Source: Gemmatimonadaceae bacterium
Lineage (GTDB): Bacteria > Gemmatimonadota > Gemmatimonadetes > Gemmatimonadales > Gemmatimonadaceae
DNA length: 5,139 nt
Assembly: GCA_025936015.1 (NCBI GenBank)
Contig: JAICUE010000234.1
Span: 1 to 5,139, forward strand
Reading direction: 5' to 3'
The notes under the pieces are model-generated. The model was given only the letters and a program-made list of their open reading frames with translations. It was not told the DNA's origin and ran no database searches. Below are positions 1-5,139 of this stretch, one piece after another. Position 1 is the stretch's first letter; the number at the start of each line of letters is the position of its first letter. The position numbers were made by a program, and so were the translations under genes.

Positions 1-776
1 AAAAGAAGCTCGATCTCACCCTCGGCATTGCGCGAGTGCATGATGCTGATCAACGCCTCGAGCCCGCGGAACTTGTCATAAGCGAAGACCGCCGGCGCTA
101 CCGCCTGGCAGTAGTCCGGCCCCCAACGACACTGCGAGCTCGCTGATTCGAACAGCTCACCGATGACACTCGCGTTGGCAATCAGGCAAGGCTGCACGCC
201 GAGCGCGTCGATCTTGACGGTCAGGGCGACATGTCGCCCATCGGCAGTCGCGTCACGCGCCCGCTTCGCCGTCGCAGTGCCGATCGTGTGGTTCCCTTCG
301 CCCGGATTCCACGAGTGCTGCCAGAATGCCGCCTCGTCAAAGCGAGTCCGATCGAAGTACCAGATCACCTCCGCATCGATTCGCAGGAGCCAGCGCCAGA
401 AAGCGAGGTCTTCGAACAGCCCACTCGCACTGGTGTCGACGTAAAGGGTTCGCTTTTCCTTGCGTATGTAGCGCGCGGTCCAATCATCGCGCATCGCCGA
501 CTCGTTGGCTCGCTCGACGCAGTGCGCCGGAATTTTCAGCGCTCCGCGAATCTCGCACGATGCCGCGCTGCGAATGGTCGGCAGCAGCGCCTGGGCGATG
601 GTTTGTTCGAACACCGGAGATGGACGACCCTCCATCCACGCACTGAATGGATGGCCATCTCCAACTTCATCCCACCCGGGCGGGGTTTGCAGGGACACGG
701 CAAACCGCTTCCGCTCGGCGACGAGCGCGCGTTGGCGCGCGAAGTATTCGGGATGGGGGCGAAGCGTGTCGGCCAT
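1..776 (-). CDS. Unrecognised protein, 3' end cut off by window edge
   Basis: Read from an ATG at 776 down to base 1, this frame stays open for 258 codons with no stop, so the gene continues past the left edge. I do not recognise a family. The product starts MADTLRPHPEYFARQRALVA, looks soluble (no signal peptide or long hydrophobic run), and has an aromatic-rich middle around residues 126-156 (FWRWL, VIWYF, FWQHSWNPG). Five cysteines are scattered through it without a metal-binding spacing. No good ribosome site precedes the ATG; an in-frame GTG at 797 and TTG at 815 are alternative starts. It begins 63 bases after the stop of the TonB-like gene, so it may be co-transcribed with it. By my hand count about 74% of codons end in G or C, against about 90% in the first 60 codons of the ExbB gene, which suggests a different history or low expression. 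The long open frame and balanced composition support a real gene; its function is unknown. Confidence 0.7.
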   Translation of the reverse strand, partial: MADTLRPHPEYFARQRALVAERKRFAVSLQTPPGWDEVGDGHPFSAWMEGRPSPVFEQTIAQALLPTIRSAASCEIRGALKIPAHCVERANESAMRDDWTARYIRKEKRTLYVDTSASGLFEDLAFWRWLLRIDAEVIWYFDRTRFDEAAFWQHSWNPGEGNHTIGTATAKRARDATADGRHVALTVKIDALGVQPCLIANASVIGELFESASSQCRWGPDYCQAVAPAVFAYDKFRGLEALISIMHSRNAEGEIELL

Positions 777-839
777 GTCTCGCGGTGGTGGGGTCACACC
801 AGAGACGACCAGCAACGTTAGGTCGCTACGCGCGCCGCG

Positions 840-1700
840 CTACAGCTCGTACTCGATCTGCGCCGTCGCGCGAATCGGAGTGCCGTCTCGCCTCACGGCG
901 GGGCGAAAACGAATGCGCCCGAGAAGTTCGCGGAGCTTCTTGTTGTACCCGCCATCGCGCGTCTCGTTGAAGTCGACGCTCAGCACCTTGCCGCTCGAGT
1001 CGACATCGAACTGGGCGATGAGTGTGAAGGGGCGGATCTTCGACGGGATCGGCGTCGGCGGGATGAAGACCTGCGTCGGCTGCGGTGGATACACGCTGTC
1101 CGCTCCCCCGCCCGTCCCCGGCCCATTCGCGCTTCCGGTCCCGGTCCCGACTCCCGACCCGGTCCCGCCGCCGCTGCCGGGGCCGGCGCCCCCCGCACCA
1201 CTCGTGTTTCCGGTTCCCACCGCGCCCCCTGTCGCCGGCGCGGCGGTGGTCGGGGGCGGTGTCGCTTGCGGCTGCACCTGCGGCGTCGGCGGCTTCACCT
1301 CCGCGGGCTTCGGCGGTACGACTTTCGGCGTCGGCACGGGCACCGGCGTCGCCTGCGCGGGTACCGGCTCCGGGGCGATGCGCAGATACTGCAGCTGCTC
1401 GCGTGTGCCGAACAATCCACCACTTCCCCCACCACCGCCGGCCGGGCCGGCGCCGCCTGCACCGGTCGCCAGCGCCGAGCGCACGCTCGGCGAGAGGAGC
1501 GCGGGCAGCAGCAGCAGGAAAATGATCAACAGGTGAATTCCCACCGACACGAGCGCGCTCACTCCGCTCGACTTTCGCGCCCCCGCGGGGCGCGGCATCT
1601 CGGTCGGGAGATGCGGACGCGGGCGCTCGGGCGCCGAAGCCGGTTGCTGCCAGGCTTCACGCTCTCCCCTGTTCTCATCGAATGCGCCGCTGTCGCTCAT
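840..1700 (-). CDS. Second TonB-like energy transducer with Pro- and Gly-rich linkers
   Basis: This 286-residue protein has TonB architecture. It has a polar, Pro-rich cytoplasmic N-terminus (about 1-46) and one membrane anchor (about 47-70, including HLLIIFLLLLPALL). A Gly-rich patch (79-96), a Pro-rich segment with repeated VP/TP/KP units (110-155) and a second Gly/Ser/Thr-rich segment (158-200) follow. A C-terminal TonB-like domain (about 220-286) carries QFDVDSSGKV, then RIRFRPAVRRDGTPI and a final strand. TonB proteins span the periplasm and transmit ExbB-ExbD motion to outer-membrane receptors. This copy lacks the YP motif that opens the C-terminal domain in the TonB at 3621-4334 and has a much longer disordered linker, so it is divergent and its partner is uncertain; it could also serve another envelope complex. 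The ATG at 1700 is supported by GGAGAGG just upstream. It follows exbD2 by 130 bases that contain strong hairpins, so its expression may be uncoupled from the ExbB/ExbD genes. Confidence 0.85.
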   Translation of the reverse strand: MSDSGAFDENRGEREAWQQPASAPERPRPHLPTEMPRPAGARKSSGVSALVSVGIHLLIIFLLLLPALLSPSVRSALATGAGGAGPAGGGGGSGGLFGTREQLQYLRIAPEPVPAQATPVPVPTPKVVPPKPAEVKPPTPQVQPQATPPPTTAAPATGGAVGTGNTSGAGGAGPGSGGGTGSGVGTGTGSANGPGTGGGADSVYPPQPTQVFIPPTPIPSKIRPFTLIAQFDVDSSGKVLSVDFNETRDGGYNKKLRELLGRIRFRPAVRRDGTPIRATAQIEYEL

Positions 1701-1702
1701 CG

Positions 1703-1709
1703 CCTCTCC
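1703..1709 (-). promoter_or_regulatory. Ribosome binding site of the second TonB-like gene
   Basis: The minus strand reads GGAGAGG here. The GGAG core lies five bases before the ATG at 1700. It fixes the start of the TonB-like gene and argues for independent, efficient translation initiation after the hairpin region. Confidence 0.7.
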
Positions 1710-1732
1710 ACGCTGCCCGGTGTGTCCCCCGA

Positions 1733-1784
1733 ATGAAATGATACGGCGGACGCCCCGAAAGGTTCGTCCGCCGTATCAATTCAT
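1733..1784 (-). terminator. Long stem-loop after exbD2, probable terminator or processing site
   Basis: Bases 1739-1752 pair perfectly with 1765-1778 (14 bp, including ATACGGCGGACG). After one A-A mismatch the pairing continues for five more pairs (1733-1737 with 1780-1784), giving 19 of 20 pairs. Inside, CC-GAAA-GG can close a small apical loop on the plus strand. It begins about 45 bases past the exbD2 stop and ends about 30 bases before the next start. In the direction of transcription the stem is followed by CATTTCATTC, which is only moderately T-rich, so termination may be partial. The alternative is an mRNA-stabilising or RNase-cleaved element that sets different expression levels for exbD2 and the TonB-like gene. 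The inverted repeat is certain; the role is inferred. Confidence 0.7.
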
Positions 1785-1789
1785 CCGTT

Positions 1790-1805
1790 CGTCGTTCGAA
1801 CGACG
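1790..1805. repeat. Perfect 16-bp palindrome CGTCGTTCGAACGACG
   Basis: The sequence is identical to its reverse complement over 16 bases and lies in noncoding DNA between the exbD2 stop and the long stem-loop. As RNA it could form a 6-bp stem with a four-base loop; as DNA it could be a dimeric regulator site. Nothing in the window decides between these. Confidence 0.6.
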
Positions 1806-1807
1806 GC

Positions 1808-1820
1808 CGCCTGACGGCGA
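1808..1820. repeat. 13-bp direct repeat copy 1, CGCCTGACGGCGA
   Basis: This word is identical to the one at 3528-3540. It contains the inverted repeat CGCC-TGAC-GGCG. It sits in the noncoding DNA 10 bases downstream of the exbD2 stop, directly next to the 16-bp palindrome, and makes a third hairpin-capable element in this intergenic region. Confidence 0.45.
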
Positions 1821-1830
1821 AAAACTGTCG

Positions 1831-2247
1831 TTACTTCGCTGCGTCCTTCGGCGGAACTCCGATGACCTTGACGCCGGCACCGCGCGCCACGTCCATCGCC
1901 CAGATCACATCCTGGTACTTCAGCGTCGGGTCGCCCTTGACGAAGATGATCTTGTCGGGACGTCCCGTGTAGATCGCGCGGATGCTGTCGGCGAGCTCGG
2001 CCTTCGGCGCGACGTGCTTGTTCAGCGCGTAGTAGCCGTTAGGCCCGACCTCGAGGACGATCTGGTTGTTCTGCGGATTCGCCTGCGCCGTGCTCGGCGT
2101 CGGGTCGGGGAGCTGAAGGTCGATCGCCTTCCGCATCGACGGCAGCGCCGCCATGAAGATGATCAACAGCACCAGCAGCACGTCGATCATCGGCGTGACG
2201 TTGATGTCGTTCGTCAGCCCGCCGCCACCACCTGTGCTCATCGCCAT
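1831..2247 (-). CDS. exbD: ExbD/TolR family protein, second paralogue
   Basis: This 138-residue biopolymer transport protein is a stator-side partner of ExbB. It has a short Gly-rich cytoplasmic N-terminus (MAMSTGGGGGLTND), then the ExbD signature NVTPMIDVLLVLLIIFM at residues 16-32, which is the single membrane helix. Asp22 matches the proton-carrying Asp25 of E. coli ExbD. The remainder (about 40-138) is a periplasmic domain with IVLEVGPNGYYALN, KIIFVKGD and a GVKVIGV strand, the usual fold and length of the family. Its ATG at 2247 overlaps the TGA of the preceding exbD as TGATG, so translation is coupled; a second in-frame ATG lies two codons on. GGAGGG at 2256-2261, inside the upstream gene, is a fitting ribosome site. 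A TolR role cannot be excluded from sequence alone, but the TonB neighbours favour ExbD. Confidence 0.93.
   Translation of the reverse strand: MAMSTGGGGGLTNDINVTPMIDVLLVLLIIFMAALPSMRKAIDLQLPDPTPSTAQANPQNNQIVLEVGPNGYYALNKHVAPKAELADSIRAIYTGRPDKIIFVKGDPTLKYQDVIWAMDVARGAGVKVIGVPPKDAAK
2151..2202. repeat. ExbD membrane-segment repeat, copy in second exbD
   Basis: These 52 bases match 2627-2678 at 47 positions without gaps (my count). The segment encodes the NVTPMIDV...LLVLLIIFM region. The rest of the two exbD genes is much less alike, so this block reflects strong constraint, or local gene conversion, after an ancient duplication. Confidence 0.75.
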
Positions 2248-2729
2248 CAGTGCTTCCCTCCAACTGGTTCCGGCGCCGGAATGTCACCCGCCACGCTGGA
2301 TGACGTCCCCGGCGTCTGATCGGAGATCATTCCCGTCATCGCCACACCCGCCTTGCCGGCGATGTCCAGCGCGTCGAGCACCTTCGCGTAGTCCAGGCTC
2401 TTGTCCGCCTTCACGTAGAGGACCTTGTCCTCCGTCCGCGCCGAATAGATCTGCTTCAGCCGGGTCGGAATGTCCTCGTACTTGATCGGCTGCTTGTTCA
2501 GGTAGTAGTTGCCATCCTTGTCGATGCCTAACGTCTGATCGCTGTTCTCATCGACCGGATGTGCCTTCAGATTCTGCCCTTCCGGCGGGGTCGCATTGAA
2601 CCCCGCGAGGAGTGCCGGCGCGACCACCATGAAGATGATCAGCAGCACGAGCATGACGTCGATCATCGGCGTCACGTTCGGCTCCGCCTTCACACTCCCG
2701 CTTCCGCCACCACCCGCGGACATCGCCAT
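2247..2729 (-). CDS. exbD: ExbD/TolR family protein, first paralogue
   Basis: This 160-residue ExbD-type protein should be anchored once in the inner membrane and work with ExbB to couple proton flow to TonB. Residues 1-15 are a Gly-rich cytoplasmic tail. NVTPMIDVMLVLLIIFMVVAP (18-38) is the membrane helix and is nearly identical to E. coli ExbD in this stretch; Asp24 corresponds to the essential Asp25. The periplasmic domain shows LGIDKDGNYYLNKQPI, KVLYVKADKSLDYAKVLDAL and AGVAMTGMI. A roughly 20-residue tail rich in Ser, Pro and Gly (about 140-160) is longer than usual and absent from the second paralogue. The ATG at 2729 has a perfect AAGGAGG seven bases upstream. It follows exbB by 30 bases and overlaps the next exbD by one base, so the three are surely one transcript. 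Having two different ExbDs suggests a mixed ExbD dimer, or alternative dimers, within the ExbB ring. Confidence 0.95.
   Translation of the reverse strand: MAMSAGGGGSGSVKAEPNVTPMIDVMLVLLIIFMVVAPALLAGFNATPPEGQNLKAHPVDENSDQTLGIDKDGNYYLNKQPIKYEDIPTRLKQIYSARTEDKVLYVKADKSLDYAKVLDALDIAGKAGVAMTGMISDQTPGTSSSVAGDIPAPEPVGGKH
2627..2678. repeat. ExbD membrane-segment repeat, copy in first exbD
   Basis: This is the partner of 2151-2202 (47 of 52 bases identical, same orientation, 476 bases apart). Such a pair could recombine to delete or fuse the two exbD genes in frame. Confidence 0.75.
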
Positions 2730-2736
2730 CGGAAAT

Positions 2737-2743
2737 CCTCCTT
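2737..2743 (-). promoter_or_regulatory. Strong ribosome binding site of first exbD
   Basis: The minus strand reads AAGGAGG, with seven bases before the ATG at 2729. It is the best Shine-Dalgarno match in the window and fits a need for high synthesis of ExbD relative to its neighbours. Confidence 0.8.
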
Positions 2744-2759
2744 CCTCAGTATGTCGCGG

Positions 2760-3500
2760 TTACTTGCTGATCGGGTTGCTGTTGCCCGGGCCCTGCGGGT
2801 TGAACTCGCGCGTGAACCGCGACCGTCCGAACTCGCCCGACACACCCTTGATCAGGTAGTCGATGAACTCCTTCGAGACGTAGGTCATCTCGGCCGACAG
2901 GTTGTCGACCTTGGTCTGGAAGTAGTTGTACGCCCACACCGCCGGGATCGCGACGATCAGACCGAACGCGGTCGTGATCAGCGCCTCGGCGATACCGGAA
3001 CCGATCGAGGCGAGACCGCCCGAGCCCGTCGCGGCCATCGCCGTGAAGGCGTTGACGATACCCATCGTGGTGCCGAGCAGGCCGACGAACGGCGCCGTCG
3101 AGCCGACGGTCGCGAGCACGCCCGAGCCGCGCTTCAGGTCCGTCACTTCGAGCAGCATGTTGCGCTCGACCGCGCGCTCAGCCGAGTTGATGTCGGCGAC
3201 CGTGACCGAGCCGTCCTGGATCAGCGGCTTCACCTCGCCTAACGCGCCGCCGAGGACGCGGGCGACGTGCGACTTCTTGTAGCCTTCGGCGAGCTTGATC
3301 GCCTCGGTGATGTTGTCTTCCTCGAGGAACTGCGAGAACTCGGGGGTGAACTTCATCGTCTCACGGCGCGCAGCGCGGAGCGCCCACCACTTCTGAATGG
3401 CGATCGTCAGCGACCAGAGCGACATGATGAAGAGCACCACGACGATGCCCTTCGCGAACAGGCCCATCGTTTTCCAGAGGTCGAGAAGCGACAGAGACAT
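2760..3500 (-). CDS. exbB: ExbB (MotA/TolQ/ExbB proton channel family)
   Basis: This 246-residue inner-membrane protein forms the pentameric channel around an ExbD dimer and powers TonB. Three membrane helices are visible: about 13-37, 127-150 (with STAPFVGLLGTTMGIVNAF) and 167-192 (with GIAEALITTAFGLIVAIPAV). A large cytoplasmic segment (about 40-125) lies between the first two. Glu172, Thr144 and Thr177 line up with E. coli ExbB Glu176, Thr148 and Thr181, the residues implicated in proton passage. Length is normal for the family. ATG at 3500 is preceded by GAGGA at a ten-base spacing. It lies 120 bases after tonB and 30 bases before exbD, as expected of a tonB-exbB-exbD operon. TolQ is the main alternative because the families are close, but no tolA, tolB or pal gene is present. 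Codon use is strongly GC-ending (about 90% in the first 60 codons), consistent with a well-expressed core gene. Confidence 0.95.
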   Translation of the reverse strand: MSLSLLDLWKTMGLFAKGIVVVLFIMSLWSLTIAIQKWWALRAARRETMKFTPEFSQFLEEDNITEAIKLAEGYKKSHVARVLGGALGEVKPLIQDGSVTVADINSAERAVERNMLLEVTDLKRGSGVLATVGSTAPFVGLLGTTMGIVNAFTAMAATGSGGLASIGSGIAEALITTAFGLIVAIPAVWAYNYFQTKVDNLSAEMTYVSKEFIDYLIKGVSGEFGRSRFTREFNPQGPGNSNPISK

Positions 3501-3510
3501 ACGGCGTGAA

Positions 3511-3515
3511 TCCTC
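3511..3515 (-). promoter_or_regulatory. Ribosome binding site of exbB
   Basis: The minus strand reads GAGGA, ten bases before the ATG at 3500. It is weaker and further away than the site of exbD. Confidence 0.5.
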
Positions 3516-3527
3516 GGGTGAATGGCT

Positions 3528-3540
3528 CGCCTGACGGCGA
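3528..3540. repeat. 13-bp direct repeat copy 2, CGCCTGACGGCGA
   Basis: This is an exact copy of 1808-1820, here in the leader of exbB 27 bases before its start. The flanking T at 3527 extends the inverted repeat to a 5-bp stem (TCGCC-TGAC-GGCGA). The two copies bracket the exbB-exbD-exbD block. Confidence 0.45.
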
Positions 3541-3595
3541 CGTGGGTGACGAACAACGCGCGAACTGAAACTCGATTGCCGACCTGCACCAGGCC

Positions 3596-3610
3596 CGCGC
3601 GCCGCGCGCG
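3596..3610 (-). other. GC-only hairpin just after tonB
   Basis: On the minus strand CGCGCG-CGG-CGCGCG can fold into a 6-bp all-GC stem beginning ten bases past the tonB stop. No run of T follows, so it does not look like a standard intrinsic terminator. It could slow polymerase or protect the upstream message, letting tonB and exbB accumulate at different levels. Simple CG alternation also arises by chance in DNA of this composition. Confidence 0.35.
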
Positions 3611-3620
3611 CGAACCGCTG

Positions 3621-4334
3621 TTACTTGCCGAGCGCGAACGTGAACGGCAGCTGCACGACCTGCCGGACCTTCTTGCCGCCGATCTCGGCGGGGAAGAAAT
3701 GGTAGCGCGGGAGCGCCTGCCGGACCGCCTGGGTGAACAGCTCGTGTGAGCTCTCGAGCACCTTGAACGTGCTCATGTCCGCCCTGCCGGACGTGTCGAC
3801 GACGAACTGCGCCAGCACCTTTCCTTCGACGCCGGCCGACTGCAGCATCGACGGGTACGAGGGGCGCGGATTCCCCGGGTCGCCGAGCGCCGTCTTCTCG
3901 ACCTGGAACTCGAAGTACGCGCCTTCGTTGTTCGCCGATCCGGTACCGCCGACCACTCCGCGTCCGACACCGCCGGCGACGCCCTTGCCGGTGAAGTCCG
4001 CTTCGTCGGTGACCTTCTTGGACAGGTCGATGTCGGGGATGACGTCGGGAATGTTCACCGGCGCCGCGAGCACCTGGAATCCCTTCGGCGGCGGCGGCGC
4101 GACCGTGACTTCCGGCGGCGGCGGTGCCTTCTCGGGCTCCTGCTTCGGCTCTTCCTTCTTCACGGTGACGAAGTCGACCTTCTCGGCCTTCGGCTTCTCG
4201 AGGATCGCTTCACGCGCGTTCAGCGTCCCGTAGACCGCTGCGCCGATGGCGACAGCATGGATCACGACGCTGATGATGGTGCCGCCGACCGTGCGCTGCT
4301 TCTTCTTCTTGGTCTCGATCAGGTTGTCGAACAT
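3621..4334 (-). CDS. tonB: TonB energy transducer
   Basis: This 237-residue TonB family protein links the ExbB-ExbD motor to outer-membrane TonB-dependent receptors. The cytoplasmic N-terminus MFDNLIETKKKKQR is followed by one membrane helix (about 15-37, GGTIISVVIHAVAIGAAVYG); its His26 is placed like the functional His in the E. coli TonB anchor. A charged and Pro-rich periplasmic stretch (about 47-85, with KKEEPKQEPEKAPPPP and APPPPKG) and a Gly-rich linker (about 118-135) follow. The C-terminal TonB domain (about 157-237) shows PSYPSMLQSAGVEGKVLAQF, VVDTSGRAD, QALPRYHFFPAEIGGKKV and VQLPFTF. I chose the ATG at 4334 because it gives the conserved MFDNL leader and has AGGG nine bases upstream. 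The frame also allows a GTG at 4364, adding MNVTSPGPGR, but that leader is less plausible. It follows the kinase gene by 92 bases and precedes exbB by 120. Confidence 0.93.
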   Translation of the reverse strand: MFDNLIETKKKKQRTVGGTIISVVIHAVAIGAAVYGTLNAREAILEKPKAEKVDFVTVKKEEPKQEPEKAPPPPEVTVAPPPPKGFQVLAAPVNIPDVIPDIDLSKKVTDEADFTGKGVAGGVGRGVVGGTGSANNEGAYFEFQVEKTALGDPGNPRPSYPSMLQSAGVEGKVLAQFVVDTSGRADMSTFKVLESSHELFTQAVRQALPRYHFFPAEIGGKKVRQVVQLPFTFALGK

Positions 4335-4426
4335 GCGACCGGGCCCTGGTGAGGTGACGTTCACGGCTATTGCAAGCCTCGTGCGTCAAATTACACCGGA
4401 CACGTGCTACAGGAACATCGGGAAGA

Positions 4427-5139
4427 TTAAGAGTTCGTGAACGCGGTGTTAGAAATCCCCGCGCCGGATTCGCCGCTTCCCTCGGCTCGCGCGCCATCGG
4501 CCAGCGGCAGCGTGACCGTGAACGCCGATCCGCGGCCGAGCCGCGATTGCACGCTGAGCGATCCGCCGTGCGCCTGCGCGATGTACTGGCTGATCGACAA
4601 CCCCAGTCCGAAGCCGCCACGGCCGGGGGCTCCCGCGTCGCCGCTCGCCTGCCGCGACCGAGCACGGTCGGCACGCCAGAAGCGCTCGAACACATAGGGC
4701 AGGTCGCCGGCGGCGATCCCGATTCCGGTGTCGCGAACGGTGAACGTCGCCTCGCCCTCACGCCGGCTCAGCGCGACTTCGACCCGCCCACCGCGCGGCG
4801 TGTACTTGATCGCGTTGGTGATCAGGTTGAGGAAGAGCTGGCGCAATCGCGTTCGATCGCCGAGCACCACCGCATCCTCGATGACCGGAAGCCCGACCTC
4901 GAGCCCCGCGTCCTCCCCGAGGATGACGGCGGTCTCGAACACCTCGCGGGTGAGCGGCTCGAGGTGAACGGGCTCGCTGACGACCTCGAACCGCCCCTCA
5001 TCCGCGCGGGCGAGGGTGAGCAGCGAGTCGACCAGATCCGTCATTCGCGCGGTCTCCTGCAGCGCTTCCTCGAGCGCGACGAGCTGTTCGTTGTGCGACG
5101 AGCGCGGGTTCATCGCGCGCTCGACGTCGGCGCGAAGCA
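4427..5139 (-). CDS. Sensor histidine kinase, N-terminal part beyond the window
   Basis: This is the C-terminal 237 or so residues of a membrane-type two-component kinase; the frame is open to the right edge. ATG at 5113 is internal: the codons before it (LRADVERA) continue the dimerisation helix, and the H-box with the phosphorylated His must lie just outside the window. Counting from that Met, MTDLVDSLLTLARADEGRF (24-42) is the second dimerisation helix. The ATP-binding domain then shows the N box RQLFLNLITNAIKYTP (91-106), D box VRDTGIGI (126-133), F box VFERFWRADRA (141-151) and G box GGFGLGLSISQYIAQAHGG (166-184), ending in GRGSAFTVTLPL. All catalytic motifs are intact. A Gly/Ser/Ala tail of about 25 residues ends at TAA 4427. 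The type matches OmpR-partner (EnvZ/PhoR-like) kinases; the response regulator gene is expected to the right. Its signal and targets are unknown. Confidence 0.95.
   Translation of the reverse strand, partial: LRADVERAMNPRSSHNEQLVALEEALQETARMTDLVDSLLTLARADEGRFEVVSEPVHLEPLTREVFETAVILGEDAGLEVGLPVIEDAVVLGDRTRLRQLFLNLITNAIKYTPRGGRVEVALSRREGEATFTVRDTGIGIAAGDLPYVFERFWRADRARSRQASGDAGAPGRGGFGLGLSISQYIAQAHGGSLSVQSRLGRGSAFTVTLPLADGARAEGSGESGAGISNTAFTNS

Noticed and set aside
231..821. Plus-strand open frame of 196 codons
   Set aside because: It is Arg-rich with no motif, as expected of an antisense shadow. The minus-strand frame covering the same DNA is open throughout, has a balanced composition and fits the gene order.
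505..1536. Long plus-strand open frame of 343 codons, rich in Pro, Gly and Val
   Set aside because: It lies antisense to the Gly/Pro-rich TonB-like gene and the left-edge gene. Its composition mirrors their low-complexity codons, and it has no recognisable domain.
1733..1784. The inverted repeat as the end of an insertion sequence or an attachment site
   Set aside because: There is no transposase or integrase, no target duplication and no second copy in the window. The position right after a gene fits a terminator better.
2760..3500. MotA flagellar stator instead of ExbB
   Set aside because: The length, the three-helix layout and the GIAEAL...TTAFGL signature fit ExbB/TolQ, and the neighbours are ExbD and TonB rather than MotB.
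4384..4389. TTGACG on the minus strand as a -35 box of a tonB promoter
   Set aside because: No plausible -10 element lies 16-18 bases downstream; the nearest AT-rich hexamer (CAATAG) is only 11 bases away.
4427..5113. Taking ATG 5113 as the true start of the histidine kinase
   Set aside because: The frame continues upstream to the edge with residues that fit the dimerisation helix, and a kinase starting here would lack the phosphorylated His.

Overview
This window appears to come from a high-GC Gram-negative bacterium. The likely source is Gemmatimonadota: the first energy transducer starts with an MFDNLIE...KKKK leader that I associate with TonB proteins of that phylum. This assignment is from memory and no database was searched. 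Every supported gene lies on the minus strand, so the gene order runs from high to low coordinates.

In order of transcription the layout is as follows. (1) The C-terminal part of a sensor histidine kinase (4427-5139) enters from the right edge. (2) A TonB energy transducer follows (3621-4334). (3) Next comes an ExbB/TolQ-type proton channel subunit (2760-3500). (4) Two ExbD paralogues follow (2247-2729 and 1831-2247), with the stop of the first overlapping the start of the second by one base. (5) A 130-base intergenic stretch (1701-1830) is dense in inverted repeats, including a 14-bp perfect stem that extends to 19 of 20 pairs and is probably a transcription terminator or processing site. 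(6) A second, divergent TonB-like protein (840-1700) has long Pro-rich and Gly-rich linkers. (7) An unrecognised gene begins at 776 and leaves the window at its left edge without a stop.

Together, TonB, ExbB and the two ExbD proteins should form an inner-membrane machine. It would use the proton gradient to energise outer-membrane TonB-dependent receptors, or another envelope process. The second TonB-like protein may be an alternative transducer for the same motor, with its expression separated by the hairpin cluster. The upstream kinase could regulate the cluster, but its partner regulator is not in the window.

I do not see a clearly new system. The points most worth a second look are the hairpin cluster, the divergent second TonB, the paired ExbDs, a recurrent CGTTAGG word that holds both in-frame TTA codons of the ExbB/ExbD genes, and the unrecognised left-edge gene with lower GC at third codon positions. 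I saw no tRNA, rRNA, CRISPR array, insertion sequence or attachment site.
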